Numbered from the stretch's first letter, positions 16,058 to 24,135 are shown. The stretch is 64,000 bases of DNA from Lachnospiraceae bacterium G11 (GCA_900103495.1 FMWZ01000018.1:1-64000); one strand, 5' to 3'. The notes: a model not told the origin generated them from the sequence alone. Made by a program: numbers and translations.

Positions 16058-16833
16058 GAGTGATGAATAATACAAAGCTTTTGTTTTATGAAGAATATGA
16101 GCAATTTTATAAGATGACTGAGAAATCAAAAACCTTTGAATCGTTTTGTAGAGATGCTTTCGGACAAGATTTTTCTCAGGATGGATTTAGTGATATAAAC
16201 CAGATAAACAGAATTCTTCGCCATATTCCTTCAGGGAAAGATATTCATATACTTGATATCGGATGCGGCAATGGGAAGATGCTTGGCTATTTGCAGAACA
16301 AAACCAATGCATATATTCATGGATTCGATTATTCCGAAAATGCAATTGATACCGCTAAGAGATTGTTTCAAACCAAAGCAGATTTTAAACAAGGGTATAT
16401 CGGGGAGATTGACTATCCTGCGGAACAATTTGATTTGGTCGTTTCTATGGATACTATGTATTTTGCACCTGATATGGAAAAGCTTGTCCAGCAGATAATA
16501 AAATGGCTAAAGAAAGACGGAGTGCTGTTTGTAGGTTATCAGGAAGGCGATGTAATGCCAAAAACGGATAACGAGAAGACTACGATACTTGCAAAGGTAT
16601 TCGATAAATCCCGAATCCAGTATGAAGTTGAAAATATAACTCAGGAAACTTATGAATTGCTCAAAAAGAAAAGAGAAGCTGCGTTGCTGCATCAAAGAGA
16701 TTTTGAAAAAGAGGGCAATACAGACTGGTTTGATATGCTGATGCTTCAAACAGATTGCGTTACGGATCCTTACGATGTATTTGCACAGAGGATGGCAAGG
16801 TACATATATATTGCCAGAAAAGAGATTAATTAA
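16054..16833 (+). CDS. Class I SAM-dependent methyltransferase
   Basis: A 259-residue methyltransferase. Motif I is ILDIGCGNGKMLG, the acidic ribose-binding residue is in IHGFDYSENAIDTAK, and the post-motif strand is FDLVVSMDTMYFAPD. The C-terminal third (residues 175-259) is a helical lid of unknown specificity. Small-molecule targets are likely because no RNA- or protein-binding domain is attached. Two starts are possible, ATG 16054 and ATG 16063; GAGAGTG before the second is the better, though weak, ribosome site. No promoter is obvious in the short gap upstream. Confidence 0.82.
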   Translation: MRVMNNTKLLFYEEYEQFYKMTEKSKTFESFCRDAFGQDFSQDGFSDINQINRILRHIPSGKDIHILDIGCGNGKMLGYLQNKTNAYIHGFDYSENAIDTAKRLFQTKADFKQGYIGEIDYPAEQFDLVVSMDTMYFAPDMEKLVQQIIKWLKKDGVLFVGYQEGDVMPKTDNEKTTILAKVFDKSRIQYEVENITQETYELLKKKREAALLHQRDFEKEGNTDWFDMLMLQTDCVTDPYDVFAQRMARYIYIARKEIN

Positions 16834-16836
16834 CAA

Positions 16837-16862
16837 GATTTAATTCCAGAATTATGTACGAA
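16837..16862 (+). repeat. Cassette-boundary repeat, copy f (weak)
   Basis: TTAATTCCAGAATTATGTACGA begins 6-7 bases after the methyltransferase stop. It shares TTCCAG and the spacing to the stop with the clearer copies but the rest has diverged. Confidence 0.35.
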
Positions 16863-16875
16863 GGAGTTTTGTGGA

Positions 16876-17421
16876 ATGCGAGCTTTGATAATTAATTGCA
16901 GCCCTGTTCGCACAGGGGCAACTGCAGAAATAGTTAAGCTGGTTTCGGAACAGTTATCAAATAAATACGGTGTCAAAAGCATTTGCATTGACGATTATGT
17001 CTTTGCATTCTGCAGAGGCTGCCGTTCGTGCCACAATATGGCGAAGTGTGTCATGAGTGATGCGGGTGTTATCGAGAATATAATGAGAGAATATGATGAG
17101 GCAGATATTATTGTCTCTGTTTCTCCGTCATACTGGGCAGATATTCCCGGGCAGTTCAAGGCATTCATCGACAGATGTACACCTTGGTGCAATACGCACG
17201 AGCCGCATGCAACTATTAAGCCTGGCAAGAAAGGCTTTACAATTGCTTTGAGAACCGGACCTAATATGCCGGAATGTGAGCGGATCATTGGAAGCATAGA
17301 ACATTTTTATGGTCATTTGGAGATAGAGAGTGTGGGTCATCTTGGGCTGACATCTATCGAATATAAAGCGGATGTAGAATCAAGAAAACAGGAAATATTA
17401 GATTTCTGTAAGTGCATTTAA
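16876..17421 (+). CDS. Flavodoxin-like / NADPH-dependent FMN reductase
   Basis: A 181-residue protein of the flavodoxin-fold family that uses FMN to reduce quinones, metals or disulfides. It opens with the FMN phosphate loop NCSPVRTGATAEIVK, has the central CRGCRSCHNMAKCVMSD segment often seen in iron-sulfur flavoprotein relatives (four Cys here) and a second flavin loop SPSYWADIPGQFKAFIDR. Single start ATG 16876 after GAAGGAGTTTTGTGG. Stand-alone gene. Redox partner unknown. Confidence 0.8.
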   Translation: MRALIINCSPVRTGATAEIVKLVSEQLSNKYGVKSICIDDYVFAFCRGCRSCHNMAKCVMSDAGVIENIMREYDEADIIVSVSPSYWADIPGQFKAFIDRCTPWCNTHEPHATIKPGKKGFTIALRTGPNMPECERIIGSIEHFYGHLEIESVGHLGLTSIEYKADVESRKQEILDFCKCI

Positions 17422-17459
17422 GGGTCGTTCTGCTTAATCAGAAATTTAAGGGAGATACT

Positions 17460-17975
17460 ATGAATGTATTAGTTGAAACAGAACGATTAATAATTACCGA
17501 AATGACTATGGATATGGCTATGGATATCCATAAGAATTCTTTGGATGAGGATACAAGAAGATTCGTACCGGATGAAGTCTTTGAAACATTGGAAGATGCA
17601 AAAGAAACGGTGGAGTTTTTGATGTCTCAATATGGTTCTACGGATGGTCCACTGGTCTATGCAGTGATTCTGAAAGTCGACGATACAAATATAGGGTATG
17701 TTCAACTTGTTCCTATCGGAGAAGGCAAGTGGGAAATAGGATATCATGTGGCAAAAGCATATACTTGCAAGGGCTATGCAACAGAAGCAGTAAAAGCATT
17801 TCTTCCGCTTATGGCAAAAAGAGCTGGGATTGAAGAAGTGTATGGCATTCGACTCCTGGAAAATGTTTCTTCAGGACGTGTTTTGGAAAAGTGTGGATTT
17901 GAAACCTTCTTTGAAGGAGAAGGAGAATATCACGATGGAGTATATGAAATAAGTAAAAGTGTTTGGAAACTGTGA
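17460..17975 (+). CDS. GNAT N-acetyltransferase (RimJ/RimL type)
   Basis: A 171-residue acetyltransferase: opening ETERLIITEM, core strand KWEIGYHVAKAYTCKGYATEAVKAF (acetyl-CoA loop with KGYATE) and SSGRVLEKCGFE at the end, all typical of the RimJ/RimL branch. Start ATG 17460 after AAGGGAGATACT; the longer frame from 17412 overlaps the upstream end region and has no ribosome site. Only distantly similar to the gene at 962, so the two are not a recent duplication. Confidence 0.85.
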   Translation: MNVLVETERLIITEMTMDMAMDIHKNSLDEDTRRFVPDEVFETLEDAKETVEFLMSQYGSTDGPLVYAVILKVDDTNIGYVQLVPIGEGKWEIGYHVAKAYTCKGYATEAVKAFLPLMAKRAGIEEVYGIRLLENVSSGRVLEKCGFETFFEGEGEYHDGVYEISKSVWKL

Positions 17976-17996
17976 TAATCCATTATTGATGTGATG

Positions 17997-18050
17997 CAGT
18001 AAGGATTATATTTCAGGATAACCGACTAGGGTGCTTTTTAGTATGGATCA
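17997..18050 (+). repeat. Cassette-boundary repeat, copy g
   Basis: GCAGTAAGGATTATATTTCA matches 2956-2975 except one base, then diverges. Both copies contain the same TAA in what was probably a gene end. The 119-base gap 17976-18094 otherwise holds only the GAAAGGAAAG ribosome site of the next gene. Confidence 0.45.
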
Positions 18051-18094
18051 ACAGATAATTGAACTGACAGGATAAAGAAAGGAAAGATAAACTC

Positions 18095-19309
18095 ATGTCA
18101 GACAGGAAATACTTACATACGGAAAGGGCGCACTATATGTGTCCGAATATGCACTTTGGGATCATGGTGGTGATCGGTGCTGAGTTTGATGAACGCCGAA
18201 TCATCGAAGACATAGATGTTCTCAAATCAGTTCATCCGCTTATGAGAAGTCTGATTGCTGAGGAGCAGGAAAGTTCCGGGATATATTATGAGGAGCATTC
18301 GGAAATAGAAATCCCGGTAACGATAAAAGAGGCAGATGAAAACTGGCAGACTGATTATGATATGGTATCTTCAGCCGGGTGGAATGTTCAAAAAGAGGCA
18401 CTACTCAAGGTCTTTGCTTATCCTTCAGAGAGCGGGACGAGAGTCCTGTTTATAGCCCATCATCTTCTTTGTGACGGAAGAGGACTTCTTCAGCTGGTGC
18501 AGGAGTTTGCGGATCATTATTCGAATGGAGCCAGACCGGATTTTGCCGGCGAGAAGCTTATGGAAAGTCTTGATGATCTTCCGGACGGCAGTGATCTTGG
18601 TTTTATCAGCAAGGTGCTGATCAGAAATGCTAATAAAATGTGGCGTAAAGAAAGGCATAGGGTCAGCTACGACGAGTATCTTAAGTTCGAGCATGATTAT
18701 GATTCAAAACAGAAAATAAAGCGAGAGATAAAGAGTGTTGATGGAGAAGAACTCGACGATCTTCTTGGTTTATGCAGGGAAAACGGGATATCGCTTAATG
18801 ACTATCTTGTTGCAAGAATGATGATCGACGAGGGTACGGATAAGGTAATCATAGCTTCTGATATAAGGAATAAGATCAAAAATTATAAGAAAGGTGCTCT
18901 TGGAAACTATGCTACCGCATTCGGAGTGGTGGTTAAGAAGAAAAGTTCAGAGATCATGGAACTGGCCAAGGCTGTAAATCGTGAAGTCAGAAACATCATA
19001 AGTAAGCCTGATAAGGAGATGCTTGTTCTTGCGTGCTATTTCAATATGGATCCGGAGCTTCTCGATTCCGTAGCAATATCGACTCTTGGAAGCTTTGAGA
19101 GCAAGGCCGGCAGATTTGTCGGAAGCAGGATGTTCGGCTATGAAAAGCGTGACGGCCATTGTATCACGAACCTTGGCAGGATAGAGAGCAGCGTTATCAG
19201 AGAAGGCGTTTTTATTCCGCCGGCATCTCCCGCAAACATAAAGGCGTGGGGTGTTCTTACGATAAACAAGAAGATGAGGATCTGCTCGATCCATTCAATG
19301 GAAATATGA
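18095..19309 (+). CDS. Condensation-domain-like / alcohol acetyltransferase-type acyltransferase
   Basis: A 404-residue protein of the chloramphenicol-acetyltransferase-like superfamily that includes NRPS condensation domains, PapA5 and alcohol acetyltransferases. The HHxxxDG catalytic motif is intact (AHHLLCDGRG, His122-His123...Asp127-Gly128), and the C-terminal half carries a FGVVVKKKSS strand and the NLGRIESS segment where the DFGWG-like motif would sit. It is free-standing, with no carrier protein or NRPS nearby, so it more likely transfers an acyl group from CoA to a small alcohol or lipid. Codon use is more GC-rich than in the flanking GNAT genes. Confidence 0.72.
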   Translation: MSDRKYLHTERAHYMCPNMHFGIMVVIGAEFDERRIIEDIDVLKSVHPLMRSLIAEEQESSGIYYEEHSEIEIPVTIKEADENWQTDYDMVSSAGWNVQKEALLKVFAYPSESGTRVLFIAHHLLCDGRGLLQLVQEFADHYSNGARPDFAGEKLMESLDDLPDGSDLGFISKVLIRNANKMWRKERHRVSYDEYLKFEHDYDSKQKIKREIKSVDGEELDDLLGLCRENGISLNDYLVARMMIDEGTDKVIIASDIRNKIKNYKKGALGNYATAFGVVVKKKSSEIMELAKAVNREVRNIISKPDKEMLVLACYFNMDPELLDSVAISTLGSFESKAGRFVGSRMFGYEKRDGHCITNLGRIESSVIREGVFIPPASPANIKAWGVLTINKKMRICSIHSMEI

Positions 19310-19342
19310 AAAAGATTTAATTGGAAGATATTGGAGGACTGT

Positions 19343-19924
19343 ATGTCTGAAAGACCTGCTCTAACATTGGGATTAAAGAGACAAGATTTTCTTGAATATT
19401 ATTACCTTAAGGAAGAACTTGTAAAGTTCTGTCACGATAACGGGTTGCCTGCTTCCGGCGGAAAACAAGAGCTTACTGAGAGGATTGCATACTATCTTGA
19501 TACGGGAAAAATCAAGAATTCATCGGGGACAGCATCTACTAAAAGAAAGACAAAGATAACCACTATAACAGAGACCAGTAAAATTGAAGAGAACATTATT
19601 TGTTCGGAGGTTCATAGAGCCTTTTTTAAAAGCAAAATAGGGGAGTCATTTTCTTTCAATGTAACATTTCAAAAATGGCTCAAAGCGAATGCTGGGAAAA
19701 CATATGGTAATGCCATTGATGCTTATTATGAAATCAAGAGAACGGCAAAGCAGGGGCAGACCGTTATTGGAAAGCAGTTTGAGTATAATACCTATATCAG
19801 GGATTTCTTTGCAGATAACAAAGGTTCTTCGCTGGATGATGCTATAAGATGCTGGAAGTATAAGAAGAGCCTCAAAGGTCAAAACAAATATGAGAGATCT
19901 GATCTTAAAGTGTTGGAACAGTAA
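19343..19924 (+). CDS. SAP-domain protein (DUF6434-like)
   Basis: A 193-residue protein. Residues 5-55 look like a SAP helix-extension-helix nucleic-acid-binding motif (FLEYYYLKEELVKFCHDNGL, then GGKQELTERIAYYL). A lysine/threonine-rich linker follows, then a C-terminal domain (residues 85-193, SFSFNVTFQKWLKANAGKTYG) repeating aromatic-Lys pairs, as in the DUF6434 family. It may bind DNA. ATG 19343 is five bases after GGAGG; the TTG at 19331 lies before the ribosome site. Confidence 0.72.
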   Translation: MSERPALTLGLKRQDFLEYYYLKEELVKFCHDNGLPASGGKQELTERIAYYLDTGKIKNSSGTASTKRKTKITTITETSKIEENIICSEVHRAFFKSKIGESFSFNVTFQKWLKANAGKTYGNAIDAYYEIKRTAKQGQTVIGKQFEYNTYIRDFFADNKGSSLDDAIRCWKYKKSLKGQNKYERSDLKVLEQ

Positions 19925-19974
19925 ATCGGAATACAATGCCGAATGACAAAAAACGGTTTGCTAGGAGTGTTTAC

Positions 19975-20463
19975 ATGTGCGGAATATGTGACAGAATTAA
20001 AGAAACAAAAGCTGGTAATAATCCATTTCTTGTAAAAGAACTTGAAACCGGATACGTGGTAATTGGAGATTATCAGCATTTTAAGGGATATACCCTATTC
20101 TTATACAAAGATCATGTTGTCGAGCTGTTTGATCTTGATGAGAAAACAAGAGAAAAGCACTTATATGAAATGTCTTTGGTTGCCGAAGCGGTCAAAAATG
20201 CTTTCGGGGCTGATAAAATGAATTATGAATGTCTGGGAAACGGAGAAGGCGGCGCACATATTCACTGGCATCTATTTCCAAGAAGAGATGGCGATATAGA
20301 GAATTATGGTAACAATGGTAGAGGACCTGTTTGGTGGTATCCAAGGGAAGAAATGTATTCGGATAAGAACAGGCCTAGCAACGAAGAACTAGAGAATTTG
20401 AAAGCAACGCTTCATAGAGAACTGGACAAATTGTTAAAGGAATTATATGAGAACGATATATAA
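19975..20463 (+). CDS. HIT-family hydrolase/transferase
   Basis: A 162-residue histidine-triad protein, a nucleotide hydrolase or transferase acting on AMP- or GMP-linked substrates. The triad is GGAHIHWHLFPRR (His-x-His-x-His), and the N-terminus MCGICDRIKE has the paired Cys common in the family. I start at ATG 19975 because AGGAG is seven bases before it and family members begin MC.xC; the upstream frame from 19936 has no ribosome site. The 3' end overlaps the next gene by 17 bases. Confidence 0.85.
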   Translation: MCGICDRIKETKAGNNPFLVKELETGYVVIGDYQHFKGYTLFLYKDHVVELFDLDEKTREKHLYEMSLVAEAVKNAFGADKMNYECLGNGEGGAHIHWHLFPRRDGDIENYGNNGRGPVWWYPREEMYSDKNRPSNEELENLKATLHRELDKLLKELYENDI

Positions 20464-21310
20464 ATCAGAAAAAGGAAAAAAAGAAATACTGAATCTATAT
20501 GACAGTCAGCTCTCAAGGCTTACAACACCATGGAAAGATGTCTATGTGGATACTTCCTTCGGAAAGACGCATATTATTGAAACCGGTAATGTGCAAGGGG
20601 AACCGCTGCTTTTTTTTCATGGGGGAAATTCCACATCAGCATATACGCTTTTGACACTGGATTTTATTATGAATGATTTTCATATTTATGCTGTGGATAC
20701 GATTGGCCATCCCGGGAAAAGTGCTGAGACATCTTTATCACCTAAGAATTATGATTATGGTAAATGGGCCGGTGAATTGATTAGTAAGCTTGGATATGAA
20801 TCCATGTGTCTGTTCGGAGGCTCGTTCGGAGCGGGAATCATAGCAAAAACAATGTGTGTTGTGCCGGACAAAATAAAAAGAGTCGTAATATATGTTCCTT
20901 CAGGAATCAAGAATGCACCGGCCGTGAATAGTTCCAAAATGATGATTCCAATGATCCTTTATTGGATCACAGGCAAGGATAAGTGGTTAAAAAAAGTGTT
21001 TTTGCCTTTAGCAATTACTGAAGAAAATATCACCGACGATATATTTGAAACAGCGAGGCTCAGCATTCTTTACTCGAAGGTTAAGACAGGTATGCCAAGT
21101 GATGTCGATGCTGAATTGATGAGAAAATGCACAGCACCTACTCTTGTGATGGCGGCTGAAAAAGATTGCTTATTTCCTGGGAAAGGTGTATTAGAGAGAG
21201 CGCAGATAATAATTCCAAATTGCGAGACGTACCTGCTGAAAGGGCGCGGCCACATGAATTTTCTGACAAATGAAGAAAAGAAAATGATCGTTGATTTCCT
21301 ATTAGGTTAA
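20447..21310 (+). CDS. Alpha/beta hydrolase
   Basis: A 287-residue alpha/beta hydrolase with a full set of motifs: FFHGGNST oxyanion segment, nucleophile elbow FGGSFGAG, acid in AAEKDCLFPG and catalytic His in GRGHMNFL. Members of this group act as esterases, lactonases or C-C hydrolases. It overlaps the HIT gene by 17 bases and therefore probably shares its transcript. No signal peptide. It is not closely similar to the hydrolase at 1573. Confidence 0.82.
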   Translation: MRTIYKSEKGKKEILNLYDSQLSRLTTPWKDVYVDTSFGKTHIIETGNVQGEPLLFFHGGNSTSAYTLLTLDFIMNDFHIYAVDTIGHPGKSAETSLSPKNYDYGKWAGELISKLGYESMCLFGGSFGAGIIAKTMCVVPDKIKRVVIYVPSGIKNAPAVNSSKMMIPMILYWITGKDKWLKKVFLPLAITEENITDDIFETARLSILYSKVKTGMPSDVDAELMRKCTAPTLVMAAEKDCLFPGKGVLERAQIIIPNCETYLLKGRGHMNFLTNEEKKMIVDFLLG

Positions 21311-21563
21311 ATTTGAAGTTAATCTTCCTATCGTGGGTTCAAATGAACCCACAAAAATGGGTTCATGGGCTCAAAAGTGAATCCACGGAAAGTGAACCCA
21401 CGGCCAAGCTTTGCCACACTTTGCCAGGCTTTGCCATTTGGCCCGATTTTCTGTAGAATGACCGGAGCTTCAGCAGCTTGGCAAACCGGCGCAAACCGGA
21501 GCAATTTGATGCGGTTTTGGAGGTAAGAAATGCCGATAAAAGTACTATTCATCTGCCACGGCA
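21310..21563. repeat. Right copy of the duplicated promoter segment
   Basis: Contains the GTGAACCCACG array (six units, 21332-21402), three TTTGCCA boxes ten bases apart (21410, 21420, 21430), the sigma-A-like promoter and the first codons of the intact phosphatase gene. The left copy at 2430-2762 ends abruptly inside that gene. The parental locus is therefore here, at the right end of the island. Confidence 0.8.
21410..21459 (+). promoter_or_regulatory. Promoter of the phosphatase gene with three TTTGCCA boxes
   Basis: TTTGCCA at 21410, 21420 and 21430; -35 TTGCCA (21431-21436), 17-base spacer, -10 TAGAAT (21454-21459). The poor -35 and the phased boxes above it suggest an activator that binds helix-phased repeats, as OmpR-type regulators do. 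Confidence 0.6.
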
Positions 21564-22018
21564 ACATCTGCCGTTCTCCCATGGCGGAATATATGTTTAA
21601 GGATATGGTTGAGAAGATGGGAGTAGAGGATGATTTCTACATTGCCTCTGCGGCCACATCCACAGAAGAAATCTGGGGAGGGGTGGGAAACCCGATTTAT
21701 CCCCCGGCAAAGGCCGAGCTTAGAAGCCATGGAATAGGAAACACCCCCTATACCGACTTTAGCGGCAAGAGGGCGATTCAGGTTACTAAGAAAGATTATG
21801 ATAAATATGACTATATTCTTTGTGCTGAAAGTGCCAATATAAGGAATACCCTAAGGATAATTGGAGGGGATCCTGATGGAAAGGTGAAGAGGCTTTTGGA
21901 CTTCTCGGATTATCCAAGAGACATAGCTGATCCCTGGTACACGGGAGTCTTCGATGTTACCTATAACGACATCGAGGAAGGTTTGAAAGCCTTCCTCGAT
22001 AAAGTATATTATAAGTAA
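21530..22018 (+). CDS. Low-molecular-weight protein-tyrosine phosphatase
   Basis: A 162-residue cytoplasmic phosphatase. The CX5R phosphate loop is FICHGNICRSPMAE (Cys9, Arg15) and the general acid is the Asp of ADPWYTG near the end, so it should be active on phosphotyrosine or small phosphates. Excellent ribosome site GGAGGTAAGAA. It has its own promoter with helix-phased TTTGCCA boxes. A truncated copy of its first codons lies at 2730, marking the far end of the accessory island. Codon use (CCC proline) is like the backbone downstream, not like the island. Confidence 0.92.
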   Translation: MPIKVLFICHGNICRSPMAEYMFKDMVEKMGVEDDFYIASAATSTEEIWGGVGNPIYPPAKAELRSHGIGNTPYTDFSGKRAIQVTKKDYDKYDYILCAESANIRNTLRIIGGDPDGKVKRLLDFSDYPRDIADPWYTGVFDVTYNDIEEGLKAFLDKVYYK

Positions 22019-22020
22019 TA

Positions 22021-22581
22021 CTATTCGCCTTTGATTTTCTTTTCTGTTTCTTCTCTGACCAAAGCCCTGAAAGCTTTAAGGTAATCAGAGAAAGCAACCT
22101 TGTCATCCCCGTAGGTGAGGTTAAGAGTGAATTCCTTACCGATCCAGGTGGACAAATCCGATTCATTATGGGAGATAACGGCTTCCAGATTATCAAGTGC
22201 TTTATAAATGCGTGCTTCTGTGGTTTCCAGAGCATGCATTTCTTTATATAAAGAAGCCATCTCTTCACAGTAAGGAGAGGGAAGGGATGAAACCCAATCG
22301 TTTAGAAGCTGTTCTTCTGTAGCCTCGTCCTTGTTTGTTTTATCAAAAGAAGGAATATCTCCGGTAAATATTTCACCAATGTCGTGTATGAGACACATTT
22401 TTATAAGCTTAAGCATATCCACTTCCGGGAATTCGTCTCCCAGAAAATAGGCCATCATAGTCATACGCCATGTATGCTCAGATACACTTTCATGTCTTCC
22501 CTGAGGGGTGTAACAATGTCTCGTAACATCCTTCTGCAATCCCAATAAATGAACTGTTTCCAAATACTTTTCTATGTTCAT
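22021..22581 (-). CDS. HD-domain hydrolase (YfbR/HD_3-like nucleotidase)
   Basis: A 186-residue metal-dependent phosphohydrolase. The His and HD ligands are in SVSEHTWRM and CLIHDIGEIF and the last Asp is in KALDNLEAVISHNE, the pattern of the HD_3 group that includes 5'-deoxynucleotidase YfbR. It likely hydrolyses a nucleotide. It is convergent with the phosphatase gene (two bases apart) and read from the opposite strand; GAGGGTTATC precedes its ATG. A TATAAT-like -10 lies upstream at about 22612-22617 on the minus strand. Confidence 0.8.
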   Translation of the reverse strand: MNIEKYLETVHLLGLQKDVTRHCYTPQGRHESVSEHTWRMTMMAYFLGDEFPEVDMLKLIKMCLIHDIGEIFTGDIPSFDKTNKDEATEEQLLNDWVSSLPSPYCEEMASLYKEMHALETTEARIYKALDNLEAVISHNESDLSTWIGKEFTLNLTYGDDKVAFSDYLKAFRALVREETEKKIKGE

Positions 22582-22684
22582 GATAACCCTCCATAATCCT
22601 TGATACCGATAATTATATCATGCAATTTACAGGCCTAGAAACCTGTTCAACTGAAAAATAAAAAAAATTTTTTCAAATAACCTA

Positions 22685-22713
22685 TTGACATAGTAGGCGA
22701 ATGGTGATAGAGT
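22685..22713 (+). promoter_or_regulatory. Promoter of the mccBA-metNIQ operon
   Basis: TTGACA (22685-22690), 17-base spacer, TAGAGT (22708-22713). The predicted start near 22720 gives a leader of about 230 bases before mccB. The gap 22582-22753 holds otherwise only A/T-rich spacer and the AAAGGAG ribosome site of the leader peptide. Confidence 0.7.
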
Positions 22714-22753
22714 AACAACCAAGTTACAAAAACTATTCAAAGGAGACACGACA

Positions 22754-22864
22754 ATGTTTAACTTAAGAAACAACAAATTTAATATGTGTATGTGTTGTTG
22801 CATGTTAAACTCCCGGGCATCTGGTATGGCTGGTGTATGTTCGTGTCAACATATGCACATATAA
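22754..22864 (+). CDS. Cys/Met-rich regulatory leader peptide
   Basis: A 36-codon frame with a strong ribosome site (AAAGGAGACACGACA) that ends about 90 bases before mccB. Its product contains six Cys and five Met, including the run MCMCCCM at residues 11-17 and CSC at 29-31; the rest is not like a functional protein. In a leader upstream of cysteine and methionine genes, followed by a terminator, this is the classic layout of ribosome-mediated attenuation: lack of charged Cys-tRNA (or Met-tRNA) stalls the ribosome and alters RNA folding. Too short for usual ORF cut-offs. Confidence 0.82.
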   Translation: MFNLRNNKFNMCMCCCMLNSRASGMAGVCSCQHMHI

Positions 22865-22889
22865 AGCTTAACCAAGAAACGACAGTTAG

Positions 22890-22926
22890 CCCGGAACCAA
22901 ACAGAATGGTCCCGGGTTTTTCTTTG
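22890..22926 (+). terminator. Attenuator terminator upstream of mccB
   Basis: Stem CCCGGAACCA (22890-22899) with TGGTCCCGGG (22907-22916), one mismatch, loop of seven, then TTTTTCTTT. CCGGGC inside the leader frame (22813-22818) is complementary to GCCCGG at 22889-22894, and GTTAA (22804-22808) to TTAAC (22868-22872), giving possible competing folds. Folding with and without a stalled ribosome would decide which pairing is the antiterminator. Confidence 0.8.
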
Positions 22927-22953
22927 CAAAAAATTAGAAAGAGAGACAGAAAA

Positions 22954-24105
22954 ATGAGCTTAGCAATCGAATCACTTTTAATCCACGGCGGTAAGGATAT
23001 GGACGCCACAACCGGAGCGGTAAACATCCCGGTTTACCAGACATCAACTTACAAACAACAGGAACTTGGAGTTAACTCAGGATGGGAATACTCAAGAACA
23101 GGAAATCCCACAAGAGATGCTCTTGAAAAACTTATAGCAGATTTGGAGGGCGGAAAATATGGACTTGCATTTGCATCAGGACTGGCAGCGATTCACACAG
23201 TTCTTTCACTCTTTAAAGCGGGTGATAAGCTGGTTGTTTCAGACAACATTTACGGAGGTACATTCAGAGTACTACAAAATGTATTTGAGCCACTCGGAAT
23301 TTTATATGAAATAGTAGACACAACAAAACCTTCAAATGTCGAGGCAGCAATCGATGATTCGGTAAAAGCCATATATATCGAAACCCCGGCAAACCCCTTA
23401 CTCAGTGTCACAGACATAGAAGAGGTTTCAAAGATAGCGAAGAAACACAACAAACTTCTGATTGTAGATAATACCTTCTTAACCCCCTACTTACAGCAGC
23501 CCTTAAAGCTCGGAGCGGATATCGTAATCCACAGCGGGACAAAGTATCTGGGCGGACACAGTGATGTGGTCTCCGGGCTGGTTGTTGTAAACGACAAGGC
23601 AATAGCAGACAGGCTTTACTACCTTCAGAATGCAATAGGCGGAATCCTTGCTCCATGGGACAGCTTCCTTATGATAAGAGGAATCAAAACACTTGGAGTA
23701 AGAATGGACAGGCATCAGGCCAACGCAATAAAGATAGCCAATTGGCTTAAAGATAGCGGATACGTAAGCAAGGTTTACTATCCGGGCCTTGAGAGCGATC
23801 CGGGATATGAAGTTCAGAATAAGCAGGCAAAAGGCCCCGGAGCGATGATCTCCTTTGTACTTAAAGAGGAATACGACTACAAGTCATTTTTCAAAAACAT
23901 AAAGCTTGTTACCCTGGCAGAAAGCCTGGGCGGTGTGGAGTCTCTGGTATGCCATCCCGCAACCATGACTCACGCAGCAATCCCCAAGGACATCAGAGAA
24001 AAGGTTGGAATTGTTGACGAGCTTATAAGACTTTCAGTTGGAATTGAAAACGTAGACGATTTAATAGAAGACCTGAAAAATGCAATAGAGTCTTCGAAGA
24101 AATAA
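22954..24105 (+). CDS. mccB: Cystathionine gamma-lyase-type transsulfuration enzyme
   Basis: A 383-residue PLP enzyme of the Cys/Met metabolism family. YEYSRTGNPTR and the PLP-lysine segment HSGTKYLGGHSDVVSG are diagnostic, and overall similarity is closest, as far as I can judge by eye, to MccB of Bacillus, which with MccA converts homocysteine to cysteine; cystathionine gamma-synthase or homocysteine-forming activity is the alternative. ATG 22954 lies after AGAAAGAGAGACAGAAAA; the longer open frame runs through the leader terminator and is not used. It is the first structural gene behind the Cys-rich leader peptide. Confidence 0.85.
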   Translation: MSLAIESLLIHGGKDMDATTGAVNIPVYQTSTYKQQELGVNSGWEYSRTGNPTRDALEKLIADLEGGKYGLAFASGLAAIHTVLSLFKAGDKLVVSDNIYGGTFRVLQNVFEPLGILYEIVDTTKPSNVEAAIDDSVKAIYIETPANPLLSVTDIEEVSKIAKKHNKLLIVDNTFLTPYLQQPLKLGADIVIHSGTKYLGGHSDVVSGLVVVNDKAIADRLYYLQNAIGGILAPWDSFLMIRGIKTLGVRMDRHQANAIKIANWLKDSGYVSKVYYPGLESDPGYEVQNKQAKGPGAMISFVLKEEYDYKSFFKNIKLVTLAESLGGVESLVCHPATMTHAAIPKDIREKVGIVDELIRLSVGIENVDDLIEDLKNAIESSKK

Positions 24106-24135
24106 AAGCAAACACAGAATCGGGAAAGGAGCGTG

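Noticed and set aside
22714-22953. SAM (S-box) riboswitch or Cys/Met T-box upstream of mccB
   Set aside because: The leader contains a translated frame with Cys and Met codon clusters and one terminator; I cannot find the conserved S-box core or a T-box anti-terminator sequence.
22786-22953. N-terminal extension of mccB into the leader
   Set aside because: It would run through the leader peptide region and the attenuator terminator; the conserved protein starts at 22954.
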